From Ancylostoma caninum (lineage: Eukaryota; Nematoda; Chromadorea; Rhabditida; Ancylostomatidae), in the NCBI GenBank assembly GCA_037903475.1, contig JBAJFG010000039.1, forward strand, positions 1,240,001 through 1,304,000: a stretch of 64,000 nucleotides of DNA. Reading direction: 5' to 3'. Below, piece by piece: positions 1 through 11,885 of this stretch. Below the pieces are notes generated by a model. That model was given only the letters and a program-made list of their open reading frames with translations. It ran no database searches and was not told the DNA's origin. Both the position numbers and the translations under genes were made by a program. Numbering within the stretch: position 1 is the stretch's first letter; every line of letters begins with the position of its first letter.

Positions 1-3000
1 AACATGGGAATCCACAAATCCTAGCAGCTATGCACGCATGCTGCTAGTAGGCAATGTTCTTCTCACAGCACTTGCAATAATTCTTGTTTCGAATCCCACA
101 TGCTTGCAATACCTATCATCGGCTTCAGAAATTTTTGATCCAGAATTAAACGCTGTAAGGATAAGCACCGTTGGGTTACTGGATGCTTCATGAGTGGAAC
201 GAGTAGACTTGAGTAGTGTCCTGGTTATAAACTTACGGACAAAGAATAACAGAATATTTACAGACATCGAGTTTACATGTATGCTCAGAATTGGGAACAT
301 AAATCCAGAAGAACTACGGTTTTTGAGAACATCCGGACTCAGTGTCAATCACTTGTTATATAATAATTTCTCTCATCGTCTTCTGCATATAAAATTATCT
401 ATGGAGACTTTGGGAGGCCTCTGGATATCAATTTCTAGAGTTTTTGGGCTAAACTATGGATTTTCGGACAATCAGCGTGATTCGAAATATAGGCCATGAT
501 TTACTACGATGCTGTGTTAAGTACTTGAAGAAAGGTCATGTCAAAAAGTCACAAGGCACTTTTAATCGGTACAAGTCCTCTGCAAATTCCTCTTGAAACT
601 GACTTGTTTGCCAGAAAACACTTTATGTAAACACCTATGGGGGAAGTTCAAGTGGGCAGCCTCACGTTATTCAGTCAAGATTATCGTCGTACTAAAAACA
701 AACACTATACAAATGTTCAGTTCTGGTAGCACACTTCTATGCACTACACATGCAAAAGGATAAGTATAATAGTAAACAAAATTAGCAGCAGTAAATTTAA
801 AAAAGTGTGGGAGGATACAAGTAACAATTTCGTTATTGAAGCAACAATGAAATCTTCTTGTGCTTCCTACAACCCAAGTTATCACTTTTTCCAGAAGCAC
901 TTCAGGACTCTAACTGCCTTGTCACGGCCATCTTGGAGTCTTTCGAGATGACTCCTGCTTAATAGATTATCAAAGTTAGGTAGAAAGATGTTGAATAGCC
1001 CTATTTGCAGGTGCATCCCATACGGCTACGCAGCGCTTCTGAAGCTGATCGGGAGGAAGTAGAAGTCCGTCTCCACGAGTAGTGCTAGGAATCCACGCCA
1101 TCCAGGCCGTCGACCCATGTTCCTCTTGCATATTTGTATCTCGTCGTTTCATATGCCCCGATGGCGTTCTCTATGCTCGCTTACTGCATTACTACTTTAT
1201 ACAGTGTACCGGTTTGTCGAACATGTTCGCCTCGTAATCCCAAATAAAACCATCGCCAAGCCGACGATCCGCTTTCACGTTTTTAGTGTTTTTGATGAGT
1301 GTCCACGCAACAACCGGTTCGCCTCGGTTGCAGTGTATCGTGATGACCGCAGGAAATGCAATCAAATGAAAAGTAGAAAGGAGGAAATTCCTTTTATGCA
1401 AGAAACTTATACAAGAATGAAGTCGTAAAATTGTCCCTTTAAGGTTACTAGGTTCCAATTAAGTGACGACAGTGTTTTTTTCTAATAACTAATAGAAAAT
1501 CACTGTAAATACATCATATCATATAATCAAATTTGTGTTCAACATACAACATACAGTGGTAGGGAATAGTATTATGCATACGTAACGTAGTAAGCACAGT
1601 AGTAATATACATATATAACATTTGCAAAACACTGTACAATATGTATGATATATACCCAGCAAATAAATCACTACAGAATCAAAGCACTGATGCACCTCTG
1701 AGTACAACTGCCTACCTTCGCTGTTCCTATAATTTTGCGGACTATAGTCAAAAGTGAATCCATCCCTACAACCAGTCACTTGAACTATTAAAAATCGGCG
1801 AAAAAATCGGGGTCACCTCGATTTGGTTCAGGGACTCCGGAGCGGCTGCTGTTTCCTGGATGCTATGAGGTGCGCGCATTAATAACACTAGGAATTCGTT
1901 GAAGTAGATATGCTCAAGACCTTAGAAATGAGATCTATGCGGGGATGTTGATGAAATTACAGAAGAATTCTGCATTGTGAGAACTGATCCGCTCCACAAG
2001 TTTGGAGTATGGAAGTCTAGGATCTCCCTGTATTATTAATAAGTTAGTCCTTCAGCTGTGTGACTCCATACAAACTAAAGCAATGAGGTAAACGTTGCCC
2101 TATCCAGAATTGATGAAATATAATAGGGCAGTATTTGTTGGACCATGCGTTCTCTAGGGTTCAAAATATTTGTTTCGCTGATAAAGTGAAGACTCTCCAA
2201 CTTCTTTATTCGTTAGCTTTCGGCGATAACGCCTTCATCAGACCTTAAACCTCACAATCAATTGCACCTCATCACAAGCATATAAATATTCGAAATTCAA
2301 AACATGCTGTTAAAATAAAATATGGTTAAAAATATTAATGTAAAAAAATAAAATGATATATAATAATAATATCCTGTGAATTCAACCCATCGGGCACCAC
2401 GCACTTTTCCGTGCATTCCTACTATTTCTTGCTCTTTTCTCCGTTAAGAAATTTTCAAAAAAAAAATCCATTATACAAGGTGCGGCCTCTCTTCTCAGAA
2501 AAGGGAATATCCACTTCTAGACCTATCATAGGTCCTACGGAAAGTGCGCTTCTGCCGAATATCATTTCTCGCTCATGCGGTGATTTTGGGGCTAGAACCA
2601 AAGGAAATGATACGAAGTTCCTCTACGCCGTTGATAAATACGTAAACAAAGTTAAACCATTGCATAGACAGGAGCAGCTGGTACTTTTCATTAGCGAATT
2701 TGTGGAAGGCTTAACACATGCTATTTCCTAGCACTGTTTGCATTCCACAAAAACATTTTAGAGAAAACTCCGGATCTAGTCAAAGATGACTACTCGCATC
2801 GCAGAAGTGAAGCCTTCTCCCGTCTTGTCTGTTGACTACTGACAAAATTGGGGATAAAATGGATTGAATACATGTGTGTCTTAGTTTCACATTGTTCTCA
2901 GGATCCTAGGCAAAAAAACGGTCACACTTAGTCTTCCATCCAATTTCGATTTGCTATATAATTTATGTATCACAAAAGGCGGTCAATATTTTTGCCGCAC

Positions 3001-5210
3001 CCTGTACACCTTCAATCCGCTATTCAACAAAGTCGCTGGGATCGTAAAAGTTTGCTATTTTCCTAAAGTGAACCATGATAAGAAAGGTGTGGCTCGCCCG
3101 ATGAGCTGTGCAGTCGTCAATGCGTTAACTTTGTGCACAACTGCAAGAGCCGACTATGTATATCTATGTACTATTTATTTATTCGTTCATTTCAGATACA
3201 AATAAGTATTGTAACAACAAAAACGCATATATGGTTGTGCAGCGAAAAACGACTCTAACACGTATAATCGGATAGCGGTTTATTAAGCCATGAGGAAGGG
3301 AAGCTAGATGAGCCTGGATTGTGTTCAGTGCGTAGGTAGCGAGTGATTCGCATATTCCTTTCTCTTCTAATAAATTACGTCGCTGGTACAGATGTGAGCC
3401 TAAAGGCACTTCTCATTTCAAAGACAAACAGGACAGGTAGGTATAGTTAGTCCTATGTAAGGCCTGTGTGGCACGTAGAGTGAATTCTGTTTTCTAATTG
3501 ATCTTCGGGGAAATATTCCCCAATTTAGGGATTTCAAACATGTGCTCAGGTGGGATCTTCTGTAGATATTCTGTGGAATGCATGGTATTGCAGACGTGTT
3601 CCTGGAAATTGTTTAACCATAACTTTGTGAATTTTTGTTGTGATCATGCTGAGCATTCAAATGTTCTTCGCTATGCACATGGCTACATAATCTATATACT
3701 ACGACAAACACGTGTATTTTTTTGCCATTTAGAAATATAGCTATTGTGCTTAGTAGATAGAGATGAGTTTCACACCACTTTTTTTTCGGAAAAATTCGTA
3801 GAGGCAACTAAAACATTTCTAGGTCTTTTTTAATACGTATAACATATAGTGATATCAGATAATAATACATATGCGTAATGTGGCGAGCGAACTTTCAAAA
3901 AAATTATTTTTCACCTGATGAAGGTTGTTCTTTCACATTCTGTACCACTACATCATTTGAGCTGTCTATCCCCATCTTTACTGAAGTTCCCACCTAGGAA
4001 GAAGCCCATTCTTCCAGAAATGCAACGATTCCCACCGTTGAGTTTTTTAAGTGCATTCCAGAATCATTCAGTCATGTGATCAGCACAAGTGAAATCTCGA
4101 TAACTGGTAATTTGAGCGGCGAAAGTGAGTGGCAAGCGATTATTCAAATCGGTCGCTCGTGTTCGCTGGATCATCGCTCGCTCCGCCCTGCGGCTCTACA
4201 TACAGCTTGCGATAAAAGGCTGTGATCGGACCAGTTGCCAGATTGCTAGGTGCACATCACAACTACTCCATAACGACGCTCGAGGTTTGCTGGCTATTAC
4301 CTGGGCGCAACTCTATTTTTGTGGCAGATTATGCGACAACTGATCTTTTTGTGTTATTATTCCAAATAAATTGTTGTTACAGATAAAATGGGACCAACAA
4401 CGATAATTTGGCTACTTACCCTTGTCGCTACAGTACTGTCAGTTTTGTTCATATTTATAGAATATTCTGAATTGTTGAGTATTTGAGCTGATCACTGAAA
4501 ACTGTTGCCATCAAACGGGTTATTCTGAAAAAGGTGGACTTTCGAGAGTGAAACAGTGTTGCTGCCCCGTAGAAATATAGGAGATGCAGGACTCCAACCA
4601 AATCCAGGAATGCTCCAAACAAATTTCGAAAGATTCCTTCAGTATGAAGAAACATCTATAGATAAGGCATTCCATTCGACTGGTAAGGAGCGTTGCCATA
4701 ATAGGCGTGGCTTTCGTCGCACTAACAGTGCTCATTGTGTGAATATGCCTAGCTATAATCGTAATTTGTGGTAGAATTGAGCTGAATGACTCTAATTTAT
4801 TCCGGGAAATTGTGGATATCCACGGCAAAAATACTGGAAAGACATTTGCTTTTTTGTCTGCTGTTTATGGTAAAATTCACGAGAAGAGTTGCATTTTCAG
4901 CAACTCTCCTGAAATGGGATAGTTTCCAAAAGTAGTGGGACATTTTTTCCTGGGGCCCCTGAAAGTTCAAAATCCAGCAGATAAAGTGGAAGGCAGAGAA
5001 GTTTTTAGTAGAATTTCGAGAGTTATGATACTGAGGCGATTGAACCTTGAGTAGGTGCTACCGAGCGGTCTTGCCATTGGTCAATTGAACTGATTGGCAA
5101 ATCAGAGGGTCTAATTGCACCACCTTTTCGATTTCCTACGCTCAATATTTAGAAAGACGTTTTACTTGCTGGACGGAATGTTCATATTCTAACCAATCTT
5201 CTTTTTCGGT
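1..5210. other. Gene-poor stretch, no gene recognised
   Basis: I see no coding region I can support here. Open frames are short, lack recognisable domains and are not joined by convincing splice sites. The sequence is AT-rich with homopolymer runs. The segment at about 2195-2260 could be the tail of a retroelement but is too short to assign. Confidence 0.5.
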
Positions 5211-5212
5211 GT

Positions 5213-5230
5213 TCATAAAAGGCATAAAAA
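5213..5230 (+). promoter_or_regulatory. TATA-like box upstream of the Gly/Met-rich gene
   Basis: Two overlapping CATAAAA motifs lie about 140 bp before the first certain exon of the glycine-rich gene. A GATA-type site (AGATAAAG) lies upstream near 4979-4986. Epidermal peptide genes in nematodes are often driven by GATA factors, so both motifs fit the gene, but the assignment is inference. Confidence 0.35.
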
Positions 5231-5371
5231 GCCGGCTCAGATCGTTAGTCGCTCATCGTTAACCTTAAATTGATGTTGAGCAAGGGGTCATGTCCTTTTG
5301 ATACTCGACAGGACTTTTAAATGCTGTTTTCAGTGATATTAGTGAACATGGTCATGAGGTAAATATTTCAG

Positions 5372-5856
5372 ATCTGCGCCCTACAGAGCGAGCTACGATA
5401 GTATGATGGGCTATGGACAATATGGTGGCTACGGTAAAACTCACTTAACAATTGTGATGTTAACTGCGAATCTTTTCCAGGTGCAATGGGAGGCATGGGA
5501 TCACCATACGGTATGGGTTACCCAGGAATGATGGGAATGGGTCAGTTTCAAGCGTGGGAATTTTTCTGTGTTTCGTTTCTCTGGAGGATGTAAAGCTGTT
5601 TTAGGACCATATGGGATGGGAATGCCGGGAATGGGAACGATGGGCATGGGTGGAGGTTATGGTGAGTCCACATCTCGATGGATTAGTATATACAGCTCAG
5701 CTACGAATTAAAAATTCAAGAAAATGCGACCTGAAACGACGGTCACATTGTTCAGGATCTCCATTCTCTCCCGGAGGTCTCTACGGTGGCGGCATTGGCG
5801 GCGTTGGTTCACCACTGGGCATGGGTTTGGGAACTAGCTCATATTTCAAGAAGTGA
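5372..5856 (+). CDS. Gly/Met/Tyr-rich small protein, 5' end unresolved
   Basis: Four consecutive exons (5372-5433, 5481-5540, 5605-5661, 5756-5856) join in frame to about 93 residues, ending in SSYFKK and TGA. All three internal introns are in phase 1, split a glycine codon and have GT..CAG or GT..TAG borders. The protein starts with a short polar stretch (SAPYRASYDS). It then becomes low-complexity repeats of the GMG, YGMG, GYGG and PGMGTMGMGGGYG type, and ends in a GGIGGVGSPLGMG tail. Such Gly/Met/Tyr-rich composition is typical of secreted nematode epidermal or cuticle peptides. The first exon is uncertain. One possible start is the ATG at 5321, reading a hydrophobic dozen residues, but it is separated by only 13 nt of intron-like sequence. 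Another is an ATG near 5273 spliced from 5286. I see no complete signal peptide, so secretion is inferred. Confidence 0.7.
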
Positions 5857-6014
5857 AACTCCTCAATTGATGCATGTTTTAATGTCTTTCATTGCATTGA
5901 TCTACATATGTATATTTCTTATTTATTGTCGATAATCTGACGTTACTGACAAAGTTTTCAATTATAAATCGTTATTGTGATTAACAGAAAAGCAAGTGCT
6001 CTCGAAAAAAGAGT

Positions 6015-6240
6015 TATAGGAAGCTTAGGGTATTCTATACTAGCTGCGTGCGTCGGTCGTGCGTCAGACGCACGCATCCATTTGCTAAGGAGCTCTCATG
6101 GAAAGTGGTTAACGCGGCATGTATCTATGATACATCCTTCATGAGTAGAACAAGTTTTAACGTGTATGTCTGGGCCGCGGCAAGAATGGGAGGGACTGGC
6201 TCTATCCTTCATAACGTAGATGCACACGAACTCACCTAAT
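6015..6240. repeat. Fragment of the GCGTGCG-type MITE family
   Basis: The segment near 6025-6090 (TATACTAGCTGCGTGCGTC followed by further GCGTGCG-like motifs and ACGCACGCATCC) closely matches the right terminal region of the inverted-repeat element at 11635-11885, in inverted orientation. No second terminal repeat is evident, so this is a partial copy. Confidence 0.5.
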
Positions 6241-6456
6241 ACAATAAACAGGCCCTAGCACGAGCATGTCGTAGGGTCGGAACCAAAACGGAGACCGCTT
6301 TGAAAAATCCAGATTTTATGAAGCCCATTTTGAAAATAGTTAGAGCAGCCTAAAGGCCGAGTGCACCGTTTTCGAATGTTGAACAGCTGGTTCCAGCTAT
6401 CATGAAAGTTGGAGAGGCTTTAGAGAAAATATGACCATACAAATATGCGGTACAGT

Positions 6457-6676
6457 CTGTCCGAAACGACGAGTCCGCCCACGCACGCGGGGATCGAGGA
6501 GGTGGCGCGGTTGAAACGTATGCTGTTAGCTACCACGTCGTCCACGTCACAGCCAGATCATTGTGAAGATAACGATGAAACATGATACGCAGATCAGAAA
6601 TGATGACGTGGAGTGATGGTCAGCGTGGCAGCCCCTGGATTCCCACGTGCGTGGACGGACTCGTCGTTTCGGACAG
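6457..6676. mobile_element. MITE-like element with about 28-bp terminal inverted repeats
   Basis: The left end starts CTGTCCGAAACGACGAGTCC and the right end is its reverse complement, continuing with one mismatch into the CACGCACG region. The 220-bp interior has no coding capacity. This is a non-autonomous DNA transposon by structure; the superfamily is unknown. Confidence 0.75.
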
Positions 6677-8874
6677 GCTCCTCTCAAAGAAACAACAGGC
6701 TCCTCTGAAAGGAACACCAGAAAAGAAATTTGTCAGCTTGAAGGAAAGGAGCCCACCAGAAAAAAAAGCTTGTTAGCTTGAAAAAGAAGTTTGAAAACTC
6801 AGGATCCCGCGCAGCGTCTCGATTGCATCGGCGTTCTGCTTTGGAGCGCGGTAGGAGGTGATAAGTGATAAGATGTGCGGCATATGATAGCACATACCTA
6901 CTAGTTTTGATGTATGGTAGGAGGTTGGAAACTTATGCGTTTAAATAGAAAAATTATGCTCCGGACAAGCTCAGCATCTATGCCAGCCTGTCGAAAATAG
7001 GCTGGCCCTTTTACCGAGCATACAATTTCTTGATTCATATAAGTTTTGTGATCTTTATTGTGAGCGCTATAACGCTTTTTCACCCCAAATCTGGTGTCTA
7101 TTGGTTAAGTCTCGACTTAACGGGAGAGCCCTGCAATCACTCAGACTCAGAATGTGATCATACAGTTTTTAGTTTACATAAGTTTAGATTGTCTTTTCCA
7201 AAAACTTCTAGTGTTCCCTTAGTTAATATCTCACTGAAGATACCAGCTCAATCCATGCAGATACCGCAACGCAGGAGTCGTTTGAGTCTTCCGGATTATG
7301 GGAACCTGTGCATAATCTGTTCCAATCGAACTTCTCAAGCTGGATCGCCGCTATTGCTCTGCTCAAGCTACGAGCAGTTTTTTTGCAAGCCTTTTTCGTC
7401 TTTCATCGACTTTATCCACGCATTCCTTTTCTGTGGACCAACGAACACCTGAAAATTTTTTCCGGAGCTCGGTCCCCAACCTAGTACCCTACCAGTACCA
7501 GGCCCTTTTGCTTTTCGACCCCTTCACGAAGCCCAGCTTGCCCACCGACAAGCCGTGCTGGGGCTTGACAAGAAATCACCTTTTTCTCGGAGGTTGTTTG
7601 GTACTGTAAAAAAATGGTTGTTTTGAATGATACGGTGAGTGATAACTGTAAAAATGAAAAAAAGTTTTACCTAGCATTGTAGGCCTCATTTGTTTCATAC
7701 GTTTCAAAGCATTCACACCTAACAGTAGAAACTACATTTATGGCAAAGTCGTCATCTGATGATGACTATTTCTATGTCGTTGTGAGTTTTTCATCCCTAG
7801 TATGTATATAAAGATGTACATCTGTTTGTTCCTTCTAACAATAAGTCCACTGGTTCCGAGTTGTACTCTGTGGCGCTGTGAACGGCGCGGCGATTATTCA
7901 TTGACACTATTAGGTGTAGAAAGCCTCTAGCATTTTTTTTATTCGACTTATTGTTAGATCTTGTTGAGCTAATTGGCCAATTTATACATATAGAACGACA
8001 TCGGACTCTCAGGCTTCTTTTCGTGCTCGCTTCGCTCGCGTTGCTCCACACAAAGCGCCAGATATTCCACATTTATCAGTACTCCTTCTTTCGCATTCCC
8101 ATACTTTTCAACTCCGAAACGTCCTTTCCACAGCTATGCACACCCTCCCTCCTTTGTGAACCATTACCTCAGCGTTGTTCTCACGACAGGATGCCATCGC
8201 CTTCTTCACCGTCACTAAGCACGTTTCTCTGCATCTTCCCCAATACTGGGTGTCTGCGCGCTTCAACCCAGCAGTGGACCCGACGATTGACGCTTTGCAT
8301 TTTAGTGAGCACCAGTATACCTAAGCGGACCCGTTTCCCAGCATTTTCACCGTAGTGTAGCTCGATCGCCTCTATCACACCACTGCGGACTCGTCTGGCA
8401 TTGCTTTCCCTCTAATGACTGAATGCACATCCTCACGCAGTTGTGAATTTTAGCACCTTCCTGAGGACAGTGTCCCTGGTGTTCCTACCATCCTTGCTAG
8501 TTTGTGTCCATTCGGCTCCTCATCTTCTCTCTAAAACGTACCCACCACATGATGTCTTCTATAGGACTTGATAAGCAAAGAACAATGAAGAGTGAGACTC
8601 TTTCATTTTTATTATGGGGTAAACAACATTAGGTTTTCCATGAGACAAGAAGTGGACCGAAACACCACTCAATCAAAGTAATGATGAAAAATTGCACACT
8701 TTTTGTGCATAACTTGGCACACTGAACATTGTTACATAGTTAGATTTTTTTGATAATGCCTAGTTTTCTTGCATACACACATAAAAACACATCGAATAAG
8801 CGCTTTATTGTAAATCATGATGATTATGACAGCACGTAAATACAAGTATACATGTAGCCATTGTTTCAACGCTC
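6677..8874. other. No gene recognised
   Basis: A frame of about 140 codons at 7030-7452 and one of about 134 codons at 7951-8355 are the longest open stretches on the plus strand. Neither shows a known domain, coding-like composition or flanking splice signals. I treat them as chance or as degraded repeat sequence. Confidence 0.4.
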
Positions 8875-9436
8875 TAGGAGTATCCCCAAACTTCGCCAAT
8901 TCAAAATGAATCAGAATAAACCGGCGATCTAGGAGATAAGGGTCGTGGAAATGATACGTATCGATAGTTACGTTAGGCCCATGGCATACTTCACAGCGAC
9001 ACCGTCGCGGTGAAGGAAATGAATGGAAATAATGAGAGCAAAATGTTAGAAGTTCTCATATCTTATCGTACATTTGCGTGGAATACCGTGCTGGCATAGG
9101 AGCAACAATGAAAGGCTTGTGGTGGTGAGCGGTCGCTGCGACAGCGTCGCTGTGTAGTATGCCACAGCTCTTACATCGCCATGGATCGCTGCCAAACGGA
9201 GCTCATCGCCCGTACTCTCGAAGAAGTGCCCAAAATGAAATGGCGATGTGAGTGGTAGCGATAGTGGAAACGATGCCTATCGATCGCCACGCCGCATTTA
9301 TTATCAACCCTCCTACGTCTGGGGTCTCCTCAATCACTTTATCCATGTGGCGGTCGCCGACGGTCGTAGCGATCGCGACGACAGCCGGCTATAGTGGCGA
9401 TAGCCACGATTGCTGACGAAGTCTGGGGATACTCTA
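8875..9436. mobile_element. MITE-like element with nested inverted repeats
   Basis: The outer ends are GAGTATCCCCAAAC on the left and its near-perfect reverse complement on the right, each next to a TA. An inner inverted pair occurs near 8975-9010 and 9130-9165 (GGCATACTTCACAGCGAC and its complement with few changes). The interior is rich in short CGNCG and GCGATNG motifs and does not encode protein. Confidence 0.65.
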
Positions 9437-10611
9437 ACAAGGATTGTAAGGATCAAATCACATACTTGCTCTATCCTTTTGTGTTGCTCGAACAAAAGTT
9501 TAGTATTCGGACTTCGAACTCAGTGTACATCGTCAAATGAAGGAGTGTATCATCAATTTGTTGAAGAAAGAAGAAGGATATCTCACTGAACAGGTTATCA
9601 AGGCGATCAACACTAAAATGGAAGAAGTGAGCTCAAATTTAAATCACAAAGTCTCCGTTGATTATGCAGTATTCTGTTGTTGCTTTGTTCTTCCTCTGAT
9701 AACTGAAAACTTTTCCAGATTACAAAAAAAGCGGACTGGCAATGCATTTTTGGACAAAAGTTTGCAACATGCCTGGAATGCGAGCGCGGATCACTCTTCT
9801 ATTTTCACATTGGCAATACTGGTTTTGTCCTCTACAGAAGTGTGAGAGAGATTATACCAGTGTAGCAAATAATTTGAAGTTTTCGTCTAAAACTTGCCGT
9901 ATTACGAGTTAATTGTTGAGAATTGTATTAAAAACGTTACAGTGAACTTCAACGAGTGTTAACCACAATTCATCTTTAGTAACTTGTTCATTTCACTATG
10001 TGATTCCGATGAGCGATCGAGCATCGTTCCATGCTGCTTCTATGTAGGGCTACCACTGCGGAAAGAAAACTTTGACTCAATACGTAGTGAACAAAGTGGG
10101 TCGTAAGTCCCCTGCGCTACATTCCCTCCACACTCTTGTTGTTCGATCAATTTTAGCTTCAGAATGGAAGGTAGACTCCAATGCTAATGTGGGGATCGTA
10201 GTCGTAAGCACGCCTGAGATGAGGATTTGCGGTAGAGGAGCTTAAGAATGATAGCCTGACGAAGTAGAGGAGCAGAAAAGGAATATCCCACCATCTGATG
10301 TAGAAGTTGACAAAACGGATGTAATGGGAGATTAGAGAACCGCTGAGCTGTCCACAACTAGAAAGACATCAATCGTTCCGTTGCGATGAAGAGAATAAAA
10401 ATTAGAGTCTAAAGAATCGAAAAAAGAATAAAGGATGAAGAGTAGAAGGAATTGCAAGCTTCTCCTACCGCTTATTTCGCTCACCTTAGTTAAACTCATA
10501 TCCAGGCGAAAGCCATTGATCCTTTATCACACCAATTTTCGCGTAGCACTTGAGTACGAATTGCAACAGTTTTCCATGAGGTTGTCACTGAAATAACTTC
10601 GCCGACGTTTC

Positions 10612-11045
10612 GCTTAAAGGCAGCACTCACGGAAATTTTCACTTCTGAAATGAGTCGCTTACCATGTAGTCGGCCACTGGACAATCGCAACAGTAAATCG
10701 AACACCTTGAATGGCCGTCTACCTGCGAAGATACAGCCGTGGACACATTAGCTGCTCTGGACATTAGGGTTCCGTCACGCCAAAAAACGCCGTTGACAGG
10801 GTGTGCGCGTGTGGTTCAGCGGGGGCGTGTTTATGAAATTCGTACCATTTGCAGGGTTCCGTGGCGGGACCCATCACGGAACACTCGTCCGCGCTGTGGA
10901 CACACAAGAAATGGCGCCATCATTTCCTGTGTTTTTTGCGTGTTTCACGCTACTTCATCGTTGTCAATGAGTTCATCGCCTCTAAAAACCCCGATATACC
11001 GCGAAATCTTCAACCCAAAGATTTCCGTGAGTGCTGCCTTTAAGG
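10612..11045. repeat. Element bounded by a 24-bp perfect inverted repeat
   Basis: CTTAAAGGCAGCACTCACGG followed by AAAT at 10613-10636 is repeated exactly in inverted orientation at 11021-11044. The roughly 430-bp unit could be a MITE. Its right end lies only 20 bp from the next TTAA-flanked element. Confidence 0.6.
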
Positions 11046-11064
11046 GCCGGTAGAAAGGGGGTAT

Positions 11065-11514
11065 TTAACACGTTCGCAATAACGTGCACGACCGGTCGTG
11101 CATGCGGTGCCTGCCGCGTGGAACCGCGTGCACGACCGATGGCGGCGTCCTTATTTAGCTAATTCCCATGCAGTACTGTACTAATAGATATACAAATCTT
11201 CTATACACGCAGCGGGTAAAGCTGATATTTTCTCGAACTTTTCCATTGGTTTTTCGAACCGTAACGGCTGAATGACTAATAAAATTTGAGAAAAACCATT
11301 GCAGTAACACAACAGTAGACAACAAGCACGGAAAGGAGTTCTTAAGAATTACGACCGGAAACACAATTTTTATGGAAAGTTTGCGTTACCTGGAGGGAAA
11401 AATTACTACTCCGTGGGACCACGAGCACGACCGGTCGAGCACGGGACCCGTCCAAAAGCGCGCGTGTCCCACGCGGCAGTACGCTCAAAATCGTCTTTGT
11501 CGCGAACGTGTTAA
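11065..11514. mobile_element. TTAA-flanked non-autonomous element (piggyBac-like)
   Basis: A 450-bp unit begins TTAACACGTTCGC and ends GCGAACGTGTTAA. Subterminal motifs (CTGCCGCGTGG and GACCGGTCGTGC) are also present in inverted orientation inside both ends. TTAA at both borders is the target-site signature of the piggyBac superfamily. There is no transposase, so the superfamily call is inference from the borders only. Confidence 0.5.
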
Positions 11515-11634
11515 GTTTGGCTGATGTACTGATCACCGAAACTGTGGTCATTTTCAATGAATTTGTCGTCAATAGTGACTGTCCCCCACAGTGGAAATGC
11601 TAGTAAAGCCGAGAGAAGCCGGGTATACCGTCTA

Positions 11635-11885
11635 AAGGGCGATTTATACTGGATGCGTGCGACTGACGCGCGTGCGTCTATATGATGAAGAGTAGGGCCC
11701 AGTTGCATAGCAGTCGCATCTCAGTCGCAGCCCAGACGCACGCGTTTACGGCCTCGCGACGGCCGCGCGTTCTTTTCATTGAGGATGTACATGCCGTGTT
11801 GACCGGTCTTCATCTAAAATCCCTTAGAAATGGATGCGTGCGACCGATGCGCGACTGACGCACGCAGCTAGTATAAATTGCCCTT
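11635..11885. mobile_element. MITE with AAGGGC..TTTATACT termini
   Basis: The left end TAAAGGGCGATTTATACT matches the reverse complement of the right end, TTAAGGGCAATTTATACT, with two changes. Inside both arms are GATGCGTGCGAC and ACGCACGC motifs. A fragment of the same family lies at about 6015-6090. Non-coding. Confidence 0.7.

Noticed and set aside
2195..2260. Penelope-like 3' tail (GATGAAGGCGTTATCGCCGAAA on the minus strand)
   Set aside because: Resembles retroelement tails by memory only; no coding motif adjacent.
7030..7452. 140-codon open frame
   Set aside because: No domain, no splice context, and composition like surrounding non-coding sequence.
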